A DNA stretch of 64,000 nt from a virus. Below the pieces are notes generated by a model. The model was not told the origin of the DNA, did not search any database, and saw nothing but the letters and a program-made list of their open reading frames with translations. The first letter of the stretch is position 1, and the number at the start of each line of letters is the position of its first letter. Location: the IMG/VR virus record IMGVR_UViG_3300042519_001519, positions 1 to 64,000 of that record. One strand, 5' to 3'. This document shows, piece after piece, positions 19,129 to 28,548 of the stretch. The translations under genes were made by a program, and so were the position numbers.

Positions 19129-20454
19129 ATGTTTTATATAGTAGAGACAGAGGAGCAAATACAGCTTCTAAAAAATTTAGGAAGGAAAGGAGGGTATGTA
19201 GAAGTCATTTCTTCAAATGATAACTACCATCCACTTCTTACAACTACTGTAGCAATCTACTTAAGACCCTTAGATCATCCAGAAGGATACATTATTCCAA
19301 TAAGCCATGACGAAGGATTAAACTTATCAAAAGATTGTGTCTCTGACATACTAAAAGAATACACAACCCTTTATACGTTTGATAAGAAAGAATTGATGTA
19401 CCACTTTATATTAAAGGATGTTATAGATCTTTCCCTACTTTATTCAATGACTTCTTACAATAGACTTGAACTTCCAAGATCTAATTCAACTTGCAATTGG
19501 TATTACAATCGCTTTCATGATTTTAAAGAAATAAATGCTATAATTCCAATATCAAAGCTATTTGAAAAATGTGAGGAGAATTATAAGTCATTACAAAAGA
19601 TATTGCAGATTGCAATACCCAATGGCTTTGATTTCTATAATAAAACTGCAACGTCTGTTTTCTTTATGATTGAGAGAGCTGGACTGAGAATAACCTATCA
19701 ATCTTTTCTAGAATTGTTTAAACCAAACAATCCTGTATATAGTATTGATAACAATATTATATATACTTCGTATAATTTATATAATACAACTTCTCGTCCA
19801 ACAAATGCTTTTAATTCAGTAAATTTTGCTGCAATACCAAAAGCACCTGAATTTAGAAAAGCAATTATTCCTCAGAACGATGTATTTGTAGAAATGGACT
19901 TTGATGGATATCATTTAAGACTATTATGCGAACAAATAGGTTATGAATTAACAGATGAATCCGCACACGTTCAATTGGCTAGACTGTACTTCGGTAAAGA
20001 TGAAATAGCTGAAGATGAATATGCGAAAGCAAAACAAATTAACTTCCATGCCATTTACGGAAAGATTCCACCTGAGTATGCTTTCTTAGAAATCTTCGAT
20101 AAGATTCAGAATTATATAAACGGTCTTTGGAAGCAATTTAAAGAACAAGGATATGTAGAAGATCCAATATCAGGAAAAAGATTTACACAAGATCTTCCAG
20201 AGATGCATCCGCAGAAGCTTATGAACTATATGATGCAGAGCTTGGAAACCTCAAGAAATATTCTTATATTAAAAGATGTGCTTATGTTTCTTCAAGATAA
20301 GAAGAGCAGTTTAGCACTCTATACTTATGATGCTTTTGTATTTGACTTTGATAAATCAGACAGCAAGGAAACACTAGAATCTTTAGAAAAAATAATGAAC
20401 CAGGGAGGAAAATACCCTATAAAGTTCAAATACAGTAGTAACTTAGTTTTATAA
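19129..20454 (+). CDS. Divergent family A (Pol I-like) DNA polymerase
   Basis: A 441-aa polymerase, short beside bacterial Pol I (~900 aa). TSRPTNAFNSVNFAAIPK (about 221-238) matches the Pol A 'RP..NLQNIP' stretch. Motif A is VEMDFDGYHLRLL, with the first catalytic Asp at 257 but His where Pol A has Glu. Motif B, AKQINFHAIYG (301-311), keeps the O-helix Lys, Phe, Tyr and Gly. Motif C is LYTYDAFVFD, keeping the Asp (401) while the usual His-Asp-Glu became Tyr-Asp-Ala. The N-terminal ~150 residues may be a relic exonuclease domain without clear catalytic acids. The neighbours are SSB, recombinase and helicase. Confidence 0.8.
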   Translation: MFYIVETEEQIQLLKNLGRKGGYVEVISSNDNYHPLLTTTVAIYLRPLDHPEGYIIPISHDEGLNLSKDCVSDILKEYTTLYTFDKKELMYHFILKDVIDLSLLYSMTSYNRLELPRSNSTCNWYYNRFHDFKEINAIIPISKLFEKCEENYKSLQKILQIAIPNGFDFYNKTATSVFFMIERAGLRITYQSFLELFKPNNPVYSIDNNIIYTSYNLYNTTSRPTNAFNSVNFAAIPKAPEFRKAIIPQNDVFVEMDFDGYHLRLLCEQIGYELTDESAHVQLARLYFGKDEIAEDEYAKAKQINFHAIYGKIPPEYAFLEIFDKIQNYINGLWKQFKEQGYVEDPISGKRFTQDLPEMHPQKLMNYMMQSLETSRNILILKDVLMFLQDKKSSLALYTYDAFVFDFDKSDSKETLESLEKIMNQGGKYPIKFKYSSNLVL

Positions 20455-20464
20455 AATAAAAACC

Positions 20465-20472
20465 TATTTATA
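20465..20472 (+). promoter_or_regulatory. TATTTATA motif just before the gene at 20474
   Basis: The octamer ends 1 nt before the ATG at 20474, much closer than at the tail genes, so a promoter role here would need a later start codon. Listed as a copy of the motif only. Confidence 0.2.
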
Positions 20473-20473
20473 A

Positions 20474-20929
20474 ATGATACAAAATAATGTAGCGCCAACA
20501 ATATTCGATTATGACATCGAGTATAATTTTAATGCAGCCGACATGAGCAATAAGTTATTTTGTACTTTTTCTTCTGAACAACAACTAGAAGGTATATTAA
20601 GTACAATACAGACCAAATACAAGATCATTTATAACAAAATTTTCGTTCTTTATTCAAAGAGCCAAGATGAATATATCTGTACATATAATGTAGAATTTGG
20701 AAACGTTTCTAATTTCTTAGAAAATACTATCTTAGTACATAGAAAAAAAGAATCAAACACCCTATACACAATCAATTCACTAAATCGTCTAATAGAGTCT
20801 TTAAACGGAGGAGTATTAGATACAAGCTTTAAAGTAGATTGGAATGACTATCAAAACTGCATACTATTAACAAAAGGTGCAGAACTAAAAAGAGTCAACA
20901 CAAAATTATTTAGAATTATAGAACTATAG
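20474..20929 (+). CDS. Conserved hypothetical protein of the replication module
   Basis: A 151-aa protein of unknown function. It is mixed alpha/beta with no signal or membrane segment. The C-terminal half (LYTINSLNRLIESLNGGVLD followed by VDWNDYQNCILLTKGAELKRVNT) is the most motif-like part and looks conserved in character. It sits 20 nt after the polymerase gene and before a promoter, so it shares the polymerase transcript. A replication- or nucleic-acid-related role is inferred from position only. Confidence 0.6.
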   Translation: MIQNNVAPTIFDYDIEYNFNAADMSNKLFCTFSSEQQLEGILSTIQTKYKIIYNKIFVLYSKSQDEYICTYNVEFGNVSNFLENTILVHRKKESNTLYTINSLNRLIESLNGGVLDTSFKVDWNDYQNCILLTKGAELKRVNTKLFRIIEL

Positions 20930-20960
20930 TTGGAATATCCAATTATATTTCTTATATTAT
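20930..20960 (+). promoter_or_regulatory. Predicted promoter TTG-N20-TATATTAT for the SSB-UvsX operon
   Basis: TTG at 20930-20932 and TATATTAT at 20953-20960, preceded by TTCT. A small hairpin TTGGA-ATA-TCCAA covers the -33 region. Confidence 0.6.
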
Positions 20961-20995
20961 ATAGATAAAAGTTTTAATTAAAAATCAGTTACATT

Positions 20996-21847
20996 ATGGA
21001 CATTAATGCTATCAAAGCTAAACTGGCCGCTTTAAACAGCACCGGAAATCAAGACCGTGAAAAAGTAGACTTCGACAAAATCTATTGGAGACCTGCAAAC
21101 GGAAAATCAACAATTAGAATCGTTCCTTCAGCTTTTAATGCTGCAGATCCTTTCACAGAATTGAAACTGCACTACAACATTGGGAAGTTCCCTATGATGT
21201 CATTGTCGAATTACGGCAAACAAGATCCAATCGAAGAATTTGTAAAAGAGTTAAGAAAGACTTCTGATAAAGACAACTGGTCATTATCTGGAAAGTTATC
21301 TCCTAAGTCAAGATTTTTTGCTCCTGTTATTGTAAGAGGTGAAGAAGAAAAAGGAGTTCGTCTTTGGTCATTCGGAGTAAACATCTACAAAGCATTACTT
21401 GCTTTAGCAGAAGATGAAGACATTGGAGATTTTACAGACGTAATGAGCGGATGGGATATGGTTGTAGAAAATACACCAGCAGCAGGACCAGGTCAATTCC
21501 CAACAACTACAGTTCGTATTAAACCTAAACAAACAACATTGTCAGATGATAATACTAAAGTTGACTTGTGGTTAAAAGAACAACCAAATGCTTTAGAAGT
21601 ACAAACTCAGTACGACTACGAATACATCAAGAAAAAATTACAAGAGTACCTTAACCCAGGAGAAGAAGTTGCTACACCAGCAAACATTCCAGCAGAATCA
21701 ATTGCACCAGCAACTCCGGTTGCAGTAGTGGCAGAAGAAACTGATCTATCAGCAACTTTAGGAAATCATAAAACAGATTTCACTTTAGAGACTGCAGTAG
21801 AGGGTAACAAAAGTACAGTAAATAAATTTGACGAATTATTTAACTAA
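20996..21847 (+). CDS. Single-stranded DNA-binding protein (T4 gp32-like)
   Basis: A 283-aa helix-destabilising protein that coats ssDNA in replication and recombination. The gp32 layout is clear: a short basic N-terminal arm for cooperativity (MDINAIKAKLAALNS), a core with IYWRPANGKSTIRIVPS and RFFAPVIVRGEEEKGVRLW, then a flexible Ala/Pro/Glu-rich linker and an acidic tip (KFDELFN) that in gp32 docks partner proteins. T4 gp32 is 301 aa. It has its own promoter and lies directly upstream of UvsX, its usual partner. Confidence 0.85.
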   Translation: MDINAIKAKLAALNSTGNQDREKVDFDKIYWRPANGKSTIRIVPSAFNAADPFTELKLHYNIGKFPMMSLSNYGKQDPIEEFVKELRKTSDKDNWSLSGKLSPKSRFFAPVIVRGEEEKGVRLWSFGVNIYKALLALAEDEDIGDFTDVMSGWDMVVENTPAAGPGQFPTTTVRIKPKQTTLSDDNTKVDLWLKEQPNALEVQTQYDYEYIKKKLQEYLNPGEEVATPANIPAESIAPATPVAVVAEETDLSATLGNHKTDFTLETAVEGNKSTVNKFDELFN

Positions 21848-21849
21848 TA

Positions 21850-22929
21850 ATGGCAGTTAAAAAAACAGCCCCTAAAACCGCTAGCGAGATAATCAAAGGC
21901 GGTTTCAGTCTTGATAACTTTAAGAAAAACAAAGGATTTAGTAATTCTTCTGTAAAATTTAAAGAACAAGACTGGATTAAAGTCTCAGATGCTTTTACTG
22001 AAGTAACATCTCTCAAAGGAATTCCTATGGGACATATTACTCTCTTAAGAGGACATTCTGATACAGGTAAAACTACTCTATTACTAGAAGCAGCCGTTGA
22101 AGCACAAAAGCAACAGATACTTCCAGTATTCATTATTACTGAGATGAAATGGTCATGGCCTCATGCTCAAATGATGGGTCTTCAAGTTGAAGAAGTAGTT
22201 GATCAAGAGACAGGAGAAATAACTGACTACAAAGGATTTTTCTTATACGCAGATAGAGGAACTCTAAACACGATAGAAGACGTAGCAGTTTACATATTAG
22301 ACTTAATCGATGAACAGAAGAAAGGAAATCTTCCTTATGATCTACTATTCTTATGGGATTCAGTTGGATCAGTTCCAAGTGATTTATCAGTAAGGTCGAA
22401 TAAGAATAATAATGAATGGAATGCCGGAGCAATGTCTACTCAATTTGGAAATAACGTAAATCAAAAGATTATGTTATCAAGAAAAGAAGCAAGTAAGTAT
22501 ACAAATACTCTAGTAGCAATTAACAAAGTCTGGACTGCAAAACCTGAACATCCAATGGGTCAACCTCGATTGGAGAATAAAGGAGGAAAGACAATGTGGT
22601 ATGACGCAACAGTCATCATTACATTTGGAAACATTACCAACTCAGGTACTTCTAAAATTAAAGCTGTAAACAAAGGAAAGGAATATGAATTTGCTAAAAG
22701 AACAAAAGTTCAGATAGAGAAGAATCATATCGATGGAGTACAGTCAAGAGGAGCTATCATTATGACAAGTCATGGATTTATTGCAGACGATAAGAAAGCA
22801 ATTGATGCATATAAAGACGCACATAAAGGATCTTGGGCTAATACTTTAGGGTCAACAGACTTTACAGTAACAATAGAAGCCGAAGTAGGAGAAGATGTAA
22901 GAACCGATATGGAAATGCTCGATGAGTAA
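21850..22929 (+). CDS. uvsX: UvsX/RecA-like recombinase
   Basis: A 359-aa ATP-dependent strand-exchange protein used for recombination-dependent replication. Walker A is GHSDTGKTT (residues 68-76) and Walker B is LLFLWDSVGSVPSD; further RecA-fold parts are FIITEMKWSWPHAQ and NTLVAINKVW. The length is close to T4 UvsX (391 aa). It starts two bases after the SSB stop and overlaps the exonuclease gene by 8 nt, indicating tight co-expression. Confidence 0.85.
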   Translation: MAVKKTAPKTASEIIKGGFSLDNFKKNKGFSNSSVKFKEQDWIKVSDAFTEVTSLKGIPMGHITLLRGHSDTGKTTLLLEAAVEAQKQQILPVFIITEMKWSWPHAQMMGLQVEEVVDQETGEITDYKGFFLYADRGTLNTIEDVAVYILDLIDEQKKGNLPYDLLFLWDSVGSVPSDLSVRSNKNNNEWNAGAMSTQFGNNVNQKIMLSRKEASKYTNTLVAINKVWTAKPEHPMGQPRLENKGGKTMWYDATVIITFGNITNSGTSKIKAVNKGKEYEFAKRTKVQIEKNHIDGVQSRGAIIMTSHGFIADDKKAIDAYKDAHKGSWANTLGSTDFTVTIEAEVGEDVRTDMEMLDE

Positions 22930-23944
22930 TTATTTAGACATCCTAAATAAAATCGAAAAAAAACCAGACAGGAAACTAAACGACCATGTTTTGATTGTAG
23001 ATAGTATGAATACCTTTATAAGGTCTTTTGCAATGCTACAGTCTATGAATCCACAAGGCCATCACACTGGTGGTCTTGTTGGTTTTTTAAGGTCACTGGG
23101 TTTTCTAAATAGAACAATTGACCCTACTAGAATCATTTGCGTATTTGACGGACAAGCTTCCTCTTCAAGTAGAAAGAGTATTGATCCTGAATACAAAGCA
23201 AATAGAAATATTAAGAGGATTACCAATTGGGAAATATTCGATGATAAAGATGATGAATTCCAGAGCATGACAATGCAAATGGGACGATTGGTTGAGTACC
23301 TACAATGTTTACCTCTTACTCTAATCTCTATTGATAAGATAGAAGCAGATGATACTATATCCTATCTAGCTCAGAAATTTGGAGCTAATGGTAAAAAGGT
23401 AACAATTGTTTCTTCTGATAAAGATTTTTTACAGATAGTGGACGAAAATATAGAAGTTTATTCCCCTATTAAGAAAAAAACCTATGGAAAAAAAGAGGTA
23501 CAGGAAGAAGTAGGAGTACTTCCTGCGAATTATTTAATCATGAAAGCACTTCTAGGAGATAACTCAGACAACCTGACAGGTATAAAAGGGTTAGGACCTA
23601 AGACATTACTAAAAGAATTTCCAGGACTAGTAAAGCATCCTTTATTTGAATTAAAAGATATTCATAAAATTTGTACAGAAAAATTACAGACTAAGAAAAT
23701 ATTTGCACAAATACTGTATGATTGGAATAAAGTAAAAACTAACTATGAATTAATGAATCTTTTAGAGCCAAGGTTGGGAGATTACGAAATAGTTCATATA
23801 TTAGATAAGATAAGAGAGCCAATACCTGCTCTACAGGTTGTTACTTTTTTAAACATGTTAGAGGCGGATCAAATCGAAGCTCTAAACAAAAACGTTGAAG
23901 GATGGCTTGAAATATTTAGACCGCTTTCAACATATAAAAAATAA
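22922..23944 (+). CDS. 5'-3' exonuclease / flap nuclease (T4 RNase H-like)
   Basis: A 340-aa FEN-family nuclease, expected to remove RNA primers and flaps on the lagging strand. Seen: LIVDSMNTFIRSF (first metal-site Asp), ICVFDGQASSSSR, KIEADDTISYLAQ, VSSDKDFLQIV (PIN-domain acidic residues) and the helix-turn-helix GDNSDNLTGIKGLGPKTLLK that binds the DNA duplex. T4 RNase H is 305 aa. It overlaps UvsX by 8 nt and precedes the helicase. Confidence 0.88.
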   Translation: MSNYLDILNKIEKKPDRKLNDHVLIVDSMNTFIRSFAMLQSMNPQGHHTGGLVGFLRSLGFLNRTIDPTRIICVFDGQASSSSRKSIDPEYKANRNIKRITNWEIFDDKDDEFQSMTMQMGRLVEYLQCLPLTLISIDKIEADDTISYLAQKFGANGKKVTIVSSDKDFLQIVDENIEVYSPIKKKTYGKKEVQEEVGVLPANYLIMKALLGDNSDNLTGIKGLGPKTLLKEFPGLVKHPLFELKDIHKICTEKLQTKKIFAQILYDWNKVKTNYELMNLLEPRLGDYEIVHILDKIREPIPALQVVTFLNMLEADQIEALNKNVEGWLEIFRPLSTYKK

Positions 23945-23964
23945 GTTATAATAAAATAAGTTAC

Positions 23965-25317
23965 ATGACATCATTAGCAAAATTATCTTCTTACGGAAAA
24001 GGGTTCCAATTAAAAGTATTGGGAGCATTATTAACAGACAAAAAATTCTTGCTTAACACAAGAGATTTATTACGACCAGATTATTTTGATTCAGATGCTC
24101 ACAAATGGATTCTAGAAACTACTATTAAGTATTATGATAAGTATCATACTACAATTTCTTTAGAGGCATTAAAAATCGAATTACAGAAAGTAGAGAATGA
24201 TATTCTACAAGTAGCAGTTAAATCAGAATTGAGAAATTGTTATGAAGCAACTCAGGAAGATTTAGCATACGTTGTAGAAGAATTTACTACCTTTGCCAAG
24301 AACCAAGAACTTAAAGCAGCATTATTAAACTCAGCAGATCTTTTAAACCAAGGAGACTTTGATGGAATCAGAGGATTGATTGAAAGAGCTATGAGAGCTG
24401 GTATGGATAAGAATATGGGTCATGAGTATAATAAGGATGTAGAGAGCCGTTATAGAGAGAACTACAGACCAACTATTCCAACACCTTGGCCGATTATGAA
24501 TGAGACTATTGGAGGAGGATTCGGACCTGGAGATTTAATTATTATGTTTGGTAACCCTGGAGGAGGAAAGTCTTGGACGATGGTTGCAGCAGCAGCACAT
24601 GCAGTACTAATGGGTTATAATGTAAATTACTATACTTTAGAACTTGGAGAGGATTATGTAGGTAAACGCTTTGACTGCTACTTTACAGGTTACGGAATTG
24701 AAGAAGTAAATAAGCATAGAGGAGAAGTAGAAAAAATTGTAGGTAAGTTAAAAGGAAAACTTATCGTAAAGGAATATCCACCAAAAGGAGCTTCAATTAA
24801 TACAATTAAATCTCATATTCAGAAATGTATGGATATGGATCACAAACCAGATATGATTGTTATTGACTATGTCGATTATTTAAAAGCACCTTCGAAATCT
24901 CGTTTCACAGAGAGAAAAGATGAAATAGATGACGTATTCATTGCAACGAAAGGATTAGCTAAGGAACTTCAAATACCTATTCTAACACCATCTCAAGTTA
25001 ATAGAATGGGTGCTAAGGATTCTGTTATTGAAGGAGACAAAGCAGCAGGTTCTTACGACAAGATGATGGTAGCAGATGTTTGTTTATCTCTATCGAGAAT
25101 GAAAGAAGATAAAGTTTTAGGAACAGGAAGAATTCACGTAATGAAGAACAGATATGGAATGGACGGTATGACTTGGGATGCTAAAGTTGATACAAATAAT
25201 GGACATATTGAGATCTTAGGGCACATGTTAATCGACGAATCAGGTGACAAACCAAGAGGGAGTTACAAAGATATTGCCAATAAGTTCTTCGAATTAGAAT
25301 CTCAAGTTCCAGGATAA
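23965..25317 (+). CDS. Replicative DNA helicase (DnaB / T4 gp41-like)
   Basis: A 450-aa hexameric helicase that unwinds DNA at the fork. An N-terminal helical domain (1-150) resembles DnaB-N. The RecA-like domain has GGGFGPGDLIIMFGNPGG with Walker A GNPGGGKS (196-203), DMIVIDYVDYLKAP (Walker B), and PSQVNRMGAKDS followed by DVCLSLSR (the DnaB motif 4 region). No fused primase domain is present, as in gp41, so a primase should be encoded elsewhere. The neighbours are replication genes. Confidence 0.88.
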   Translation: MTSLAKLSSYGKGFQLKVLGALLTDKKFLLNTRDLLRPDYFDSDAHKWILETTIKYYDKYHTTISLEALKIELQKVENDILQVAVKSELRNCYEATQEDLAYVVEEFTTFAKNQELKAALLNSADLLNQGDFDGIRGLIERAMRAGMDKNMGHEYNKDVESRYRENYRPTIPTPWPIMNETIGGGFGPGDLIIMFGNPGGGKSWTMVAAAAHAVLMGYNVNYYTLELGEDYVGKRFDCYFTGYGIEEVNKHRGEVEKIVGKLKGKLIVKEYPPKGASINTIKSHIQKCMDMDHKPDMIVIDYVDYLKAPSKSRFTERKDEIDDVFIATKGLAKELQIPILTPSQVNRMGAKDSVIEGDKAAGSYDKMMVADVCLSLSRMKEDKVLGTGRIHVMKNRYGMDGMTWDAKVDTNNGHIEILGHMLIDESGDKPRGSYKDIANKFFELESQVPG

Positions 25318-25371
25318 AAGCCTATTTATTTCTACAGCCATAATCTATAACAAATATTAAAAAAAGCCGAT

Positions 25372-26349
25372 ATGAGTCTAAAAGACGAACGCATAGTTTA
25401 TAAACCATTTGAATACCCACAAGCACACGATTACTGGCTTAAAGCGCACCAAGCGCACTGGTTACATACAGAAGTTCCAATGTCACAAGACGTAACAGAT
25501 TGGAATTCAAACCTTAAACCGCACGAAAAAAACCTTATAGGAGGAATCCTAAAAGGCTTTGCTCAAACAGAAACAGTTGTAAATGATTACTGGACATCTT
25601 TAGTAACAAAATGGTTTAGAAAACCAGAAGTTATTATGATGGCAGTTACTTTTGGAGCTTTCGAAACAATCCATGCTGAAGCATATGCTTTACTAAACGA
25701 ACAATTAGGATTAGATAATTTTGCAGAATTCTTAGAAGACGAATCAACTGCAGCTAAAATTCAATCTTTAATGGATGTTAGAGATGGAAATGCAGGAGAA
25801 ACAGATTGGCATGAAGCAGCTAGATCTCTAGCAATATTCTCAGCATTTACTGAAGGAGTAAATTTATTCTCTTCTTTTGCAGTATTGTTATCATTTAAAA
25901 TGAGAAACAAGCTAAAAGGAGTAGGGCAGATAGTTGAATGGTCTGTAAGAGATGAATCACTTCACTCAGAAGCAGGATGTTGGTTATTCAGAACTTTAAT
26001 GGAAGAATATCCAGAATTAAAAACAGAAAGACTTATCAACGATATTAGAGAAGCGGCAACGCTTGCTTTAGAATTAGAATTCAATTTTATTGATAAAGTA
26101 TTTGAAATGGGAGATTTAGAAAACTTATCTAAAAACGAACTAAAAAACTTTATTAAACACAGAGTAAATACTAAGATGGGAGATTTAGGATTAAAACCAT
26201 TAATACCTTCAGATCAAATCGATAAAGGAGCTTTAAAACAAATGTTATGGTTTGATGCTGTAGTAGCAGGAAAACAGCATACAGATTTTTTCGCATCAAG
26301 AGTAACAAATTATGCTAAAGGGCATATGGATTGGGACAACGCATTTTAA
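25372..26349 (+). CDS. nrdB: Ribonucleotide reductase class I beta subunit (NrdB)
   Basis: A 325-aa ferritin-like subunit that houses the metal cofactor and radical for dNTP synthesis. Visible ligand motifs: GFAQTETVVNDYW (first acidic ligand), FETIHAEAY (ExxH with the radical-site Tyr four residues after His), FTEGVNLFSSF, and RDESLHSEAG (second ExxH). The length matches short NrdB proteins. The alpha-subunit gene starts 10 nt downstream, giving a phage nrdB-nrdA operon that supplies dNTPs for replication. Confidence 0.92.
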   Translation: MSLKDERIVYKPFEYPQAHDYWLKAHQAHWLHTEVPMSQDVTDWNSNLKPHEKNLIGGILKGFAQTETVVNDYWTSLVTKWFRKPEVIMMAVTFGAFETIHAEAYALLNEQLGLDNFAEFLEDESTAAKIQSLMDVRDGNAGETDWHEAARSLAIFSAFTEGVNLFSSFAVLLSFKMRNKLKGVGQIVEWSVRDESLHSEAGCWLFRTLMEEYPELKTERLINDIREAATLALELEFNFIDKVFEMGDLENLSKNELKNFIKHRVNTKMGDLGLKPLIPSDQIDKGALKQMLWFDAVVAGKQHTDFFASRVTNYAKGHMDWDNAF

Positions 26350-26358
26350 TTTAATTTT

Positions 26359-28068
26359 ATGGGAGTAGATTACAGTACCTGGAAACCAGGTGTAGATTAT
26401 CCGGAATGGATGAATGAAGTATCTTTGGCTACAATTTCAAATGGTTATTTATTACCTGATGAAAATCCAAAGAAAGCTTACAAAAGAGTTGCTGATGCAG
26501 TAGCTAAGAGATTAGATCGTCCTGATCTAGCAAATAAATTTTACAAGTACATGTGGAAGGGTTGGTTAAACCTAGCTTCACCTGTATTATCAAACACTGG
26601 AACTGACAAAGGACTTCCAATCTCATGTTTCGGTATAGATACTCCTGATTCAATCAGAGGTATAGGATTAACTAATGCAGAACTAATGAGACTTACTTCT
26701 TTAGGAGGAGGAGTTGGAATTGGATTAGGAAGAGTTAGAGGAAGAGGAAAGAAGATCGCAAATGGCGATACAGGTAACTCAGAAGGAATTGTGCCTTGGG
26801 CTAAGATCTATGATTCAACTATCATTGCTACAAATCAAGGATCAGTTCGTAGAGGAGCAGCTTCTGTAAACTTAGATATTAATCACGAAGACATAAAAGA
26901 GTTTTTACGTATTAGAAGACCTCAAGGAGATCCAAACCGTCAGTGTTTAAATTTACACCAATGTGTTTCTATTGATGATAAGTTTATGCAGAGATTAGAG
27001 CATAGAGATCCAGAGGCAATGGAATTATGGGTTGAGATTTTAAAGTCAAGAGTTGAGACAGGAGAGCCTTATCTTATGTTTAAGGATAACGTTAACAACG
27101 CTAATCCACAGGCATACGTAAAAAACAACTTAGATGTAACAATGACTAATATCTGTTCAGAGATTGCATTACATACTGACGAAGAGCATTCATTTGTTTG
27201 TTGTTTATCTTCTTTGAATATTACAAGATACGATGAGTGGAAAGATACTGACTTAGTTGAAACAGCAATCTATTTCTTAGACGGAGTATTAGAAGAATTT
27301 TTAGTTAAGACAAATGGTAAAGATTCTATGATTAGAGCACACCGTTCTGCTAAAAAAGGAAGAGCATTAGGATTAGGAGTATTAGGATGGCATTCATTCT
27401 TACAATCAAAAGGATTACCATTTAATTCAATCGCATCTACTTCTTGGACAAATAGAATATTTGCACAGATTAAAACACAAGCAGAAGCAGCTTCTAGAAA
27501 ATTAGCTGAAGAGTATGGTGAACCAATCTGGTGTAAAGGAACAGGAATGAGAAATACGCATTTAATTGCTATTGCTCCAACAGTATCCAATTCAACAATC
27601 TCAGGAGGAGTATCAGCAGGTATTGAACCAATTCCAGCAAACGTTTATACTTTTAATTCATCTAAAGGAACTTTTATTAGAAAGAATCCAGTATTAGAAA
27701 AGTATTTAGAAGACAAAGGACATAATACAGAAGAGGTATGGCAACAAATTTTAAAAGATAGAGGATCAATTGCAAATCTACCTGAAGACATTATGCCGTT
27801 TGACGATAAAGAAGTATTCTTAACATTTGCAGAAATAAATCAATTGGCTTTAGTAGAACAGGCTTCAGTAAGACAGAAGTATGTTGACCAGGCTCAATCA
27901 TTAAACTTAGCATTCGATCCGGGAGATAGTCCTAAATTTATAAACCTTGTTCACCAGACAGCTTGGAAACTTGGATTAAAAACGTTATATTATCTAAGAA
28001 CCGATTCTGTCATAAACGGAGATATTGGAAGTAGAACTTCTGAAGACTGTTTAAGCTGTGATGGATAA
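26359..28068 (+). CDS. nrdA: Ribonucleotide reductase class I alpha subunit (NrdA), short form
   Basis: The catalytic subunit, 569 aa against ~750 in E. coli. Active-site elements are present: LPISCFGIDTPDS (redox Cys), NICSEIALHT (Asn, thiyl Cys and Glu), FVCCLSSLNI (second redox Cys), TLYYLRTDS (radical-transfer Tyr pair) and a C-terminal SEDCLSCDG CxxC for thioredoxin-type reduction. The N-terminal ATP-cone is missing, so the usual dATP shut-off of overall activity is probably absent. The phage also encodes a thioredoxin (36100) that could recycle it. Confidence 0.92.
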   Translation: MGVDYSTWKPGVDYPEWMNEVSLATISNGYLLPDENPKKAYKRVADAVAKRLDRPDLANKFYKYMWKGWLNLASPVLSNTGTDKGLPISCFGIDTPDSIRGIGLTNAELMRLTSLGGGVGIGLGRVRGRGKKIANGDTGNSEGIVPWAKIYDSTIIATNQGSVRRGAASVNLDINHEDIKEFLRIRRPQGDPNRQCLNLHQCVSIDDKFMQRLEHRDPEAMELWVEILKSRVETGEPYLMFKDNVNNANPQAYVKNNLDVTMTNICSEIALHTDEEHSFVCCLSSLNITRYDEWKDTDLVETAIYFLDGVLEEFLVKTNGKDSMIRAHRSAKKGRALGLGVLGWHSFLQSKGLPFNSIASTSWTNRIFAQIKTQAEAASRKLAEEYGEPIWCKGTGMRNTHLIAIAPTVSNSTISGGVSAGIEPIPANVYTFNSSKGTFIRKNPVLEKYLEDKGHNTEEVWQQILKDRGSIANLPEDIMPFDDKEVFLTFAEINQLALVEQASVRQKYVDQAQSLNLAFDPGDSPKFINLVHQTAWKLGLKTLYYLRTDSVINGDIGSRTSEDCLSCDG

Positions 28069-28079
28069 AAAATAAAAAT

Positions 28080-28535
28080 ATGACACTATTAATTATTTCA
28101 CTATTTCTAGCAGTTGTAATTTTTCTACTAACAGTAAAGCTAAAAGACTATGTAGAAGAAGTAGCGCAATTGAGAAAACAAATTGAAGAAACAGCTGCAG
28201 CTCATATAATTGAGAAAGCAAAAGTAAAAAAAGATTCAACATTTAGATCTTCAGCAGTTAACTGGGGTAAAACAATTGAACACTTTGTTCCGTTTATGAC
28301 AAAGTTCCCTATACCGGCAGAAGATGTAGTATTCCTAGGAATGCCAATCGACTATGTAGGGTTTACTAACACAGAGAGTAAAACCAAATGTGAGGTACAT
28401 TTCATTGAAGTAAAATCAGGAAATGCATTTTTAATGGGAAAACAAAAGAATATTAAAAAAGCAATTCAAGAAGGAAGAGTTCACTGGCATGAAATTGCAG
28501 TAGATGGAAACCGAGTAGAGATCACGGAAGAATAG
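28080..28535 (+). CDS. Membrane-anchored Holliday-junction-resolvase-like nuclease
   Basis: A 151-aa protein. It opens with a hydrophobic helix (TLLIISLFLAVVIFLL), then a short coiled coil and a PD-(D/E)XK-type nuclease domain: RSSAVNWGKTIEHFVPF, then VFLGMPIDYVGF and HFIEVKSGNAF (the E-V-K catalytic core). This arrangement matches the small 'endonuclease related to archaeal Holliday junction resolvase' family that I know with an N-terminal membrane segment. It could resolve or trim branched phage DNA at the membrane. It follows nrdA by 11 nt. Confidence 0.7.
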   Translation: MTLLIISLFLAVVIFLLTVKLKDYVEEVAQLRKQIEETAAAHIIEKAKVKKDSTFRSSAVNWGKTIEHFVPFMTKFPIPAEDVVFLGMPIDYVGFTNTESKTKCEVHFIEVKSGNAFLMGKQKNIKKAIQEGRVHWHEIAVDGNRVEITEE

Positions 28536-28536
28536 C

Positions 28537-28544
28537 TATTTATA
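28537..28544 (+). promoter_or_regulatory. TATTTATA motif before the lectin-dockerin gene
   Basis: The octamer lies 12 nt before the ATG at 28549, at the border between the nucleotide-metabolism genes and the envelope block. Confidence 0.25.
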
Positions 28545-28548
28545 TGAA

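Noticed and set aside
25318-25371. Promoter in front of the nrdB gene
   Set aside because: Only TATTTATT is seen, with no TTG at the right distance; the genes may be read from upstream.
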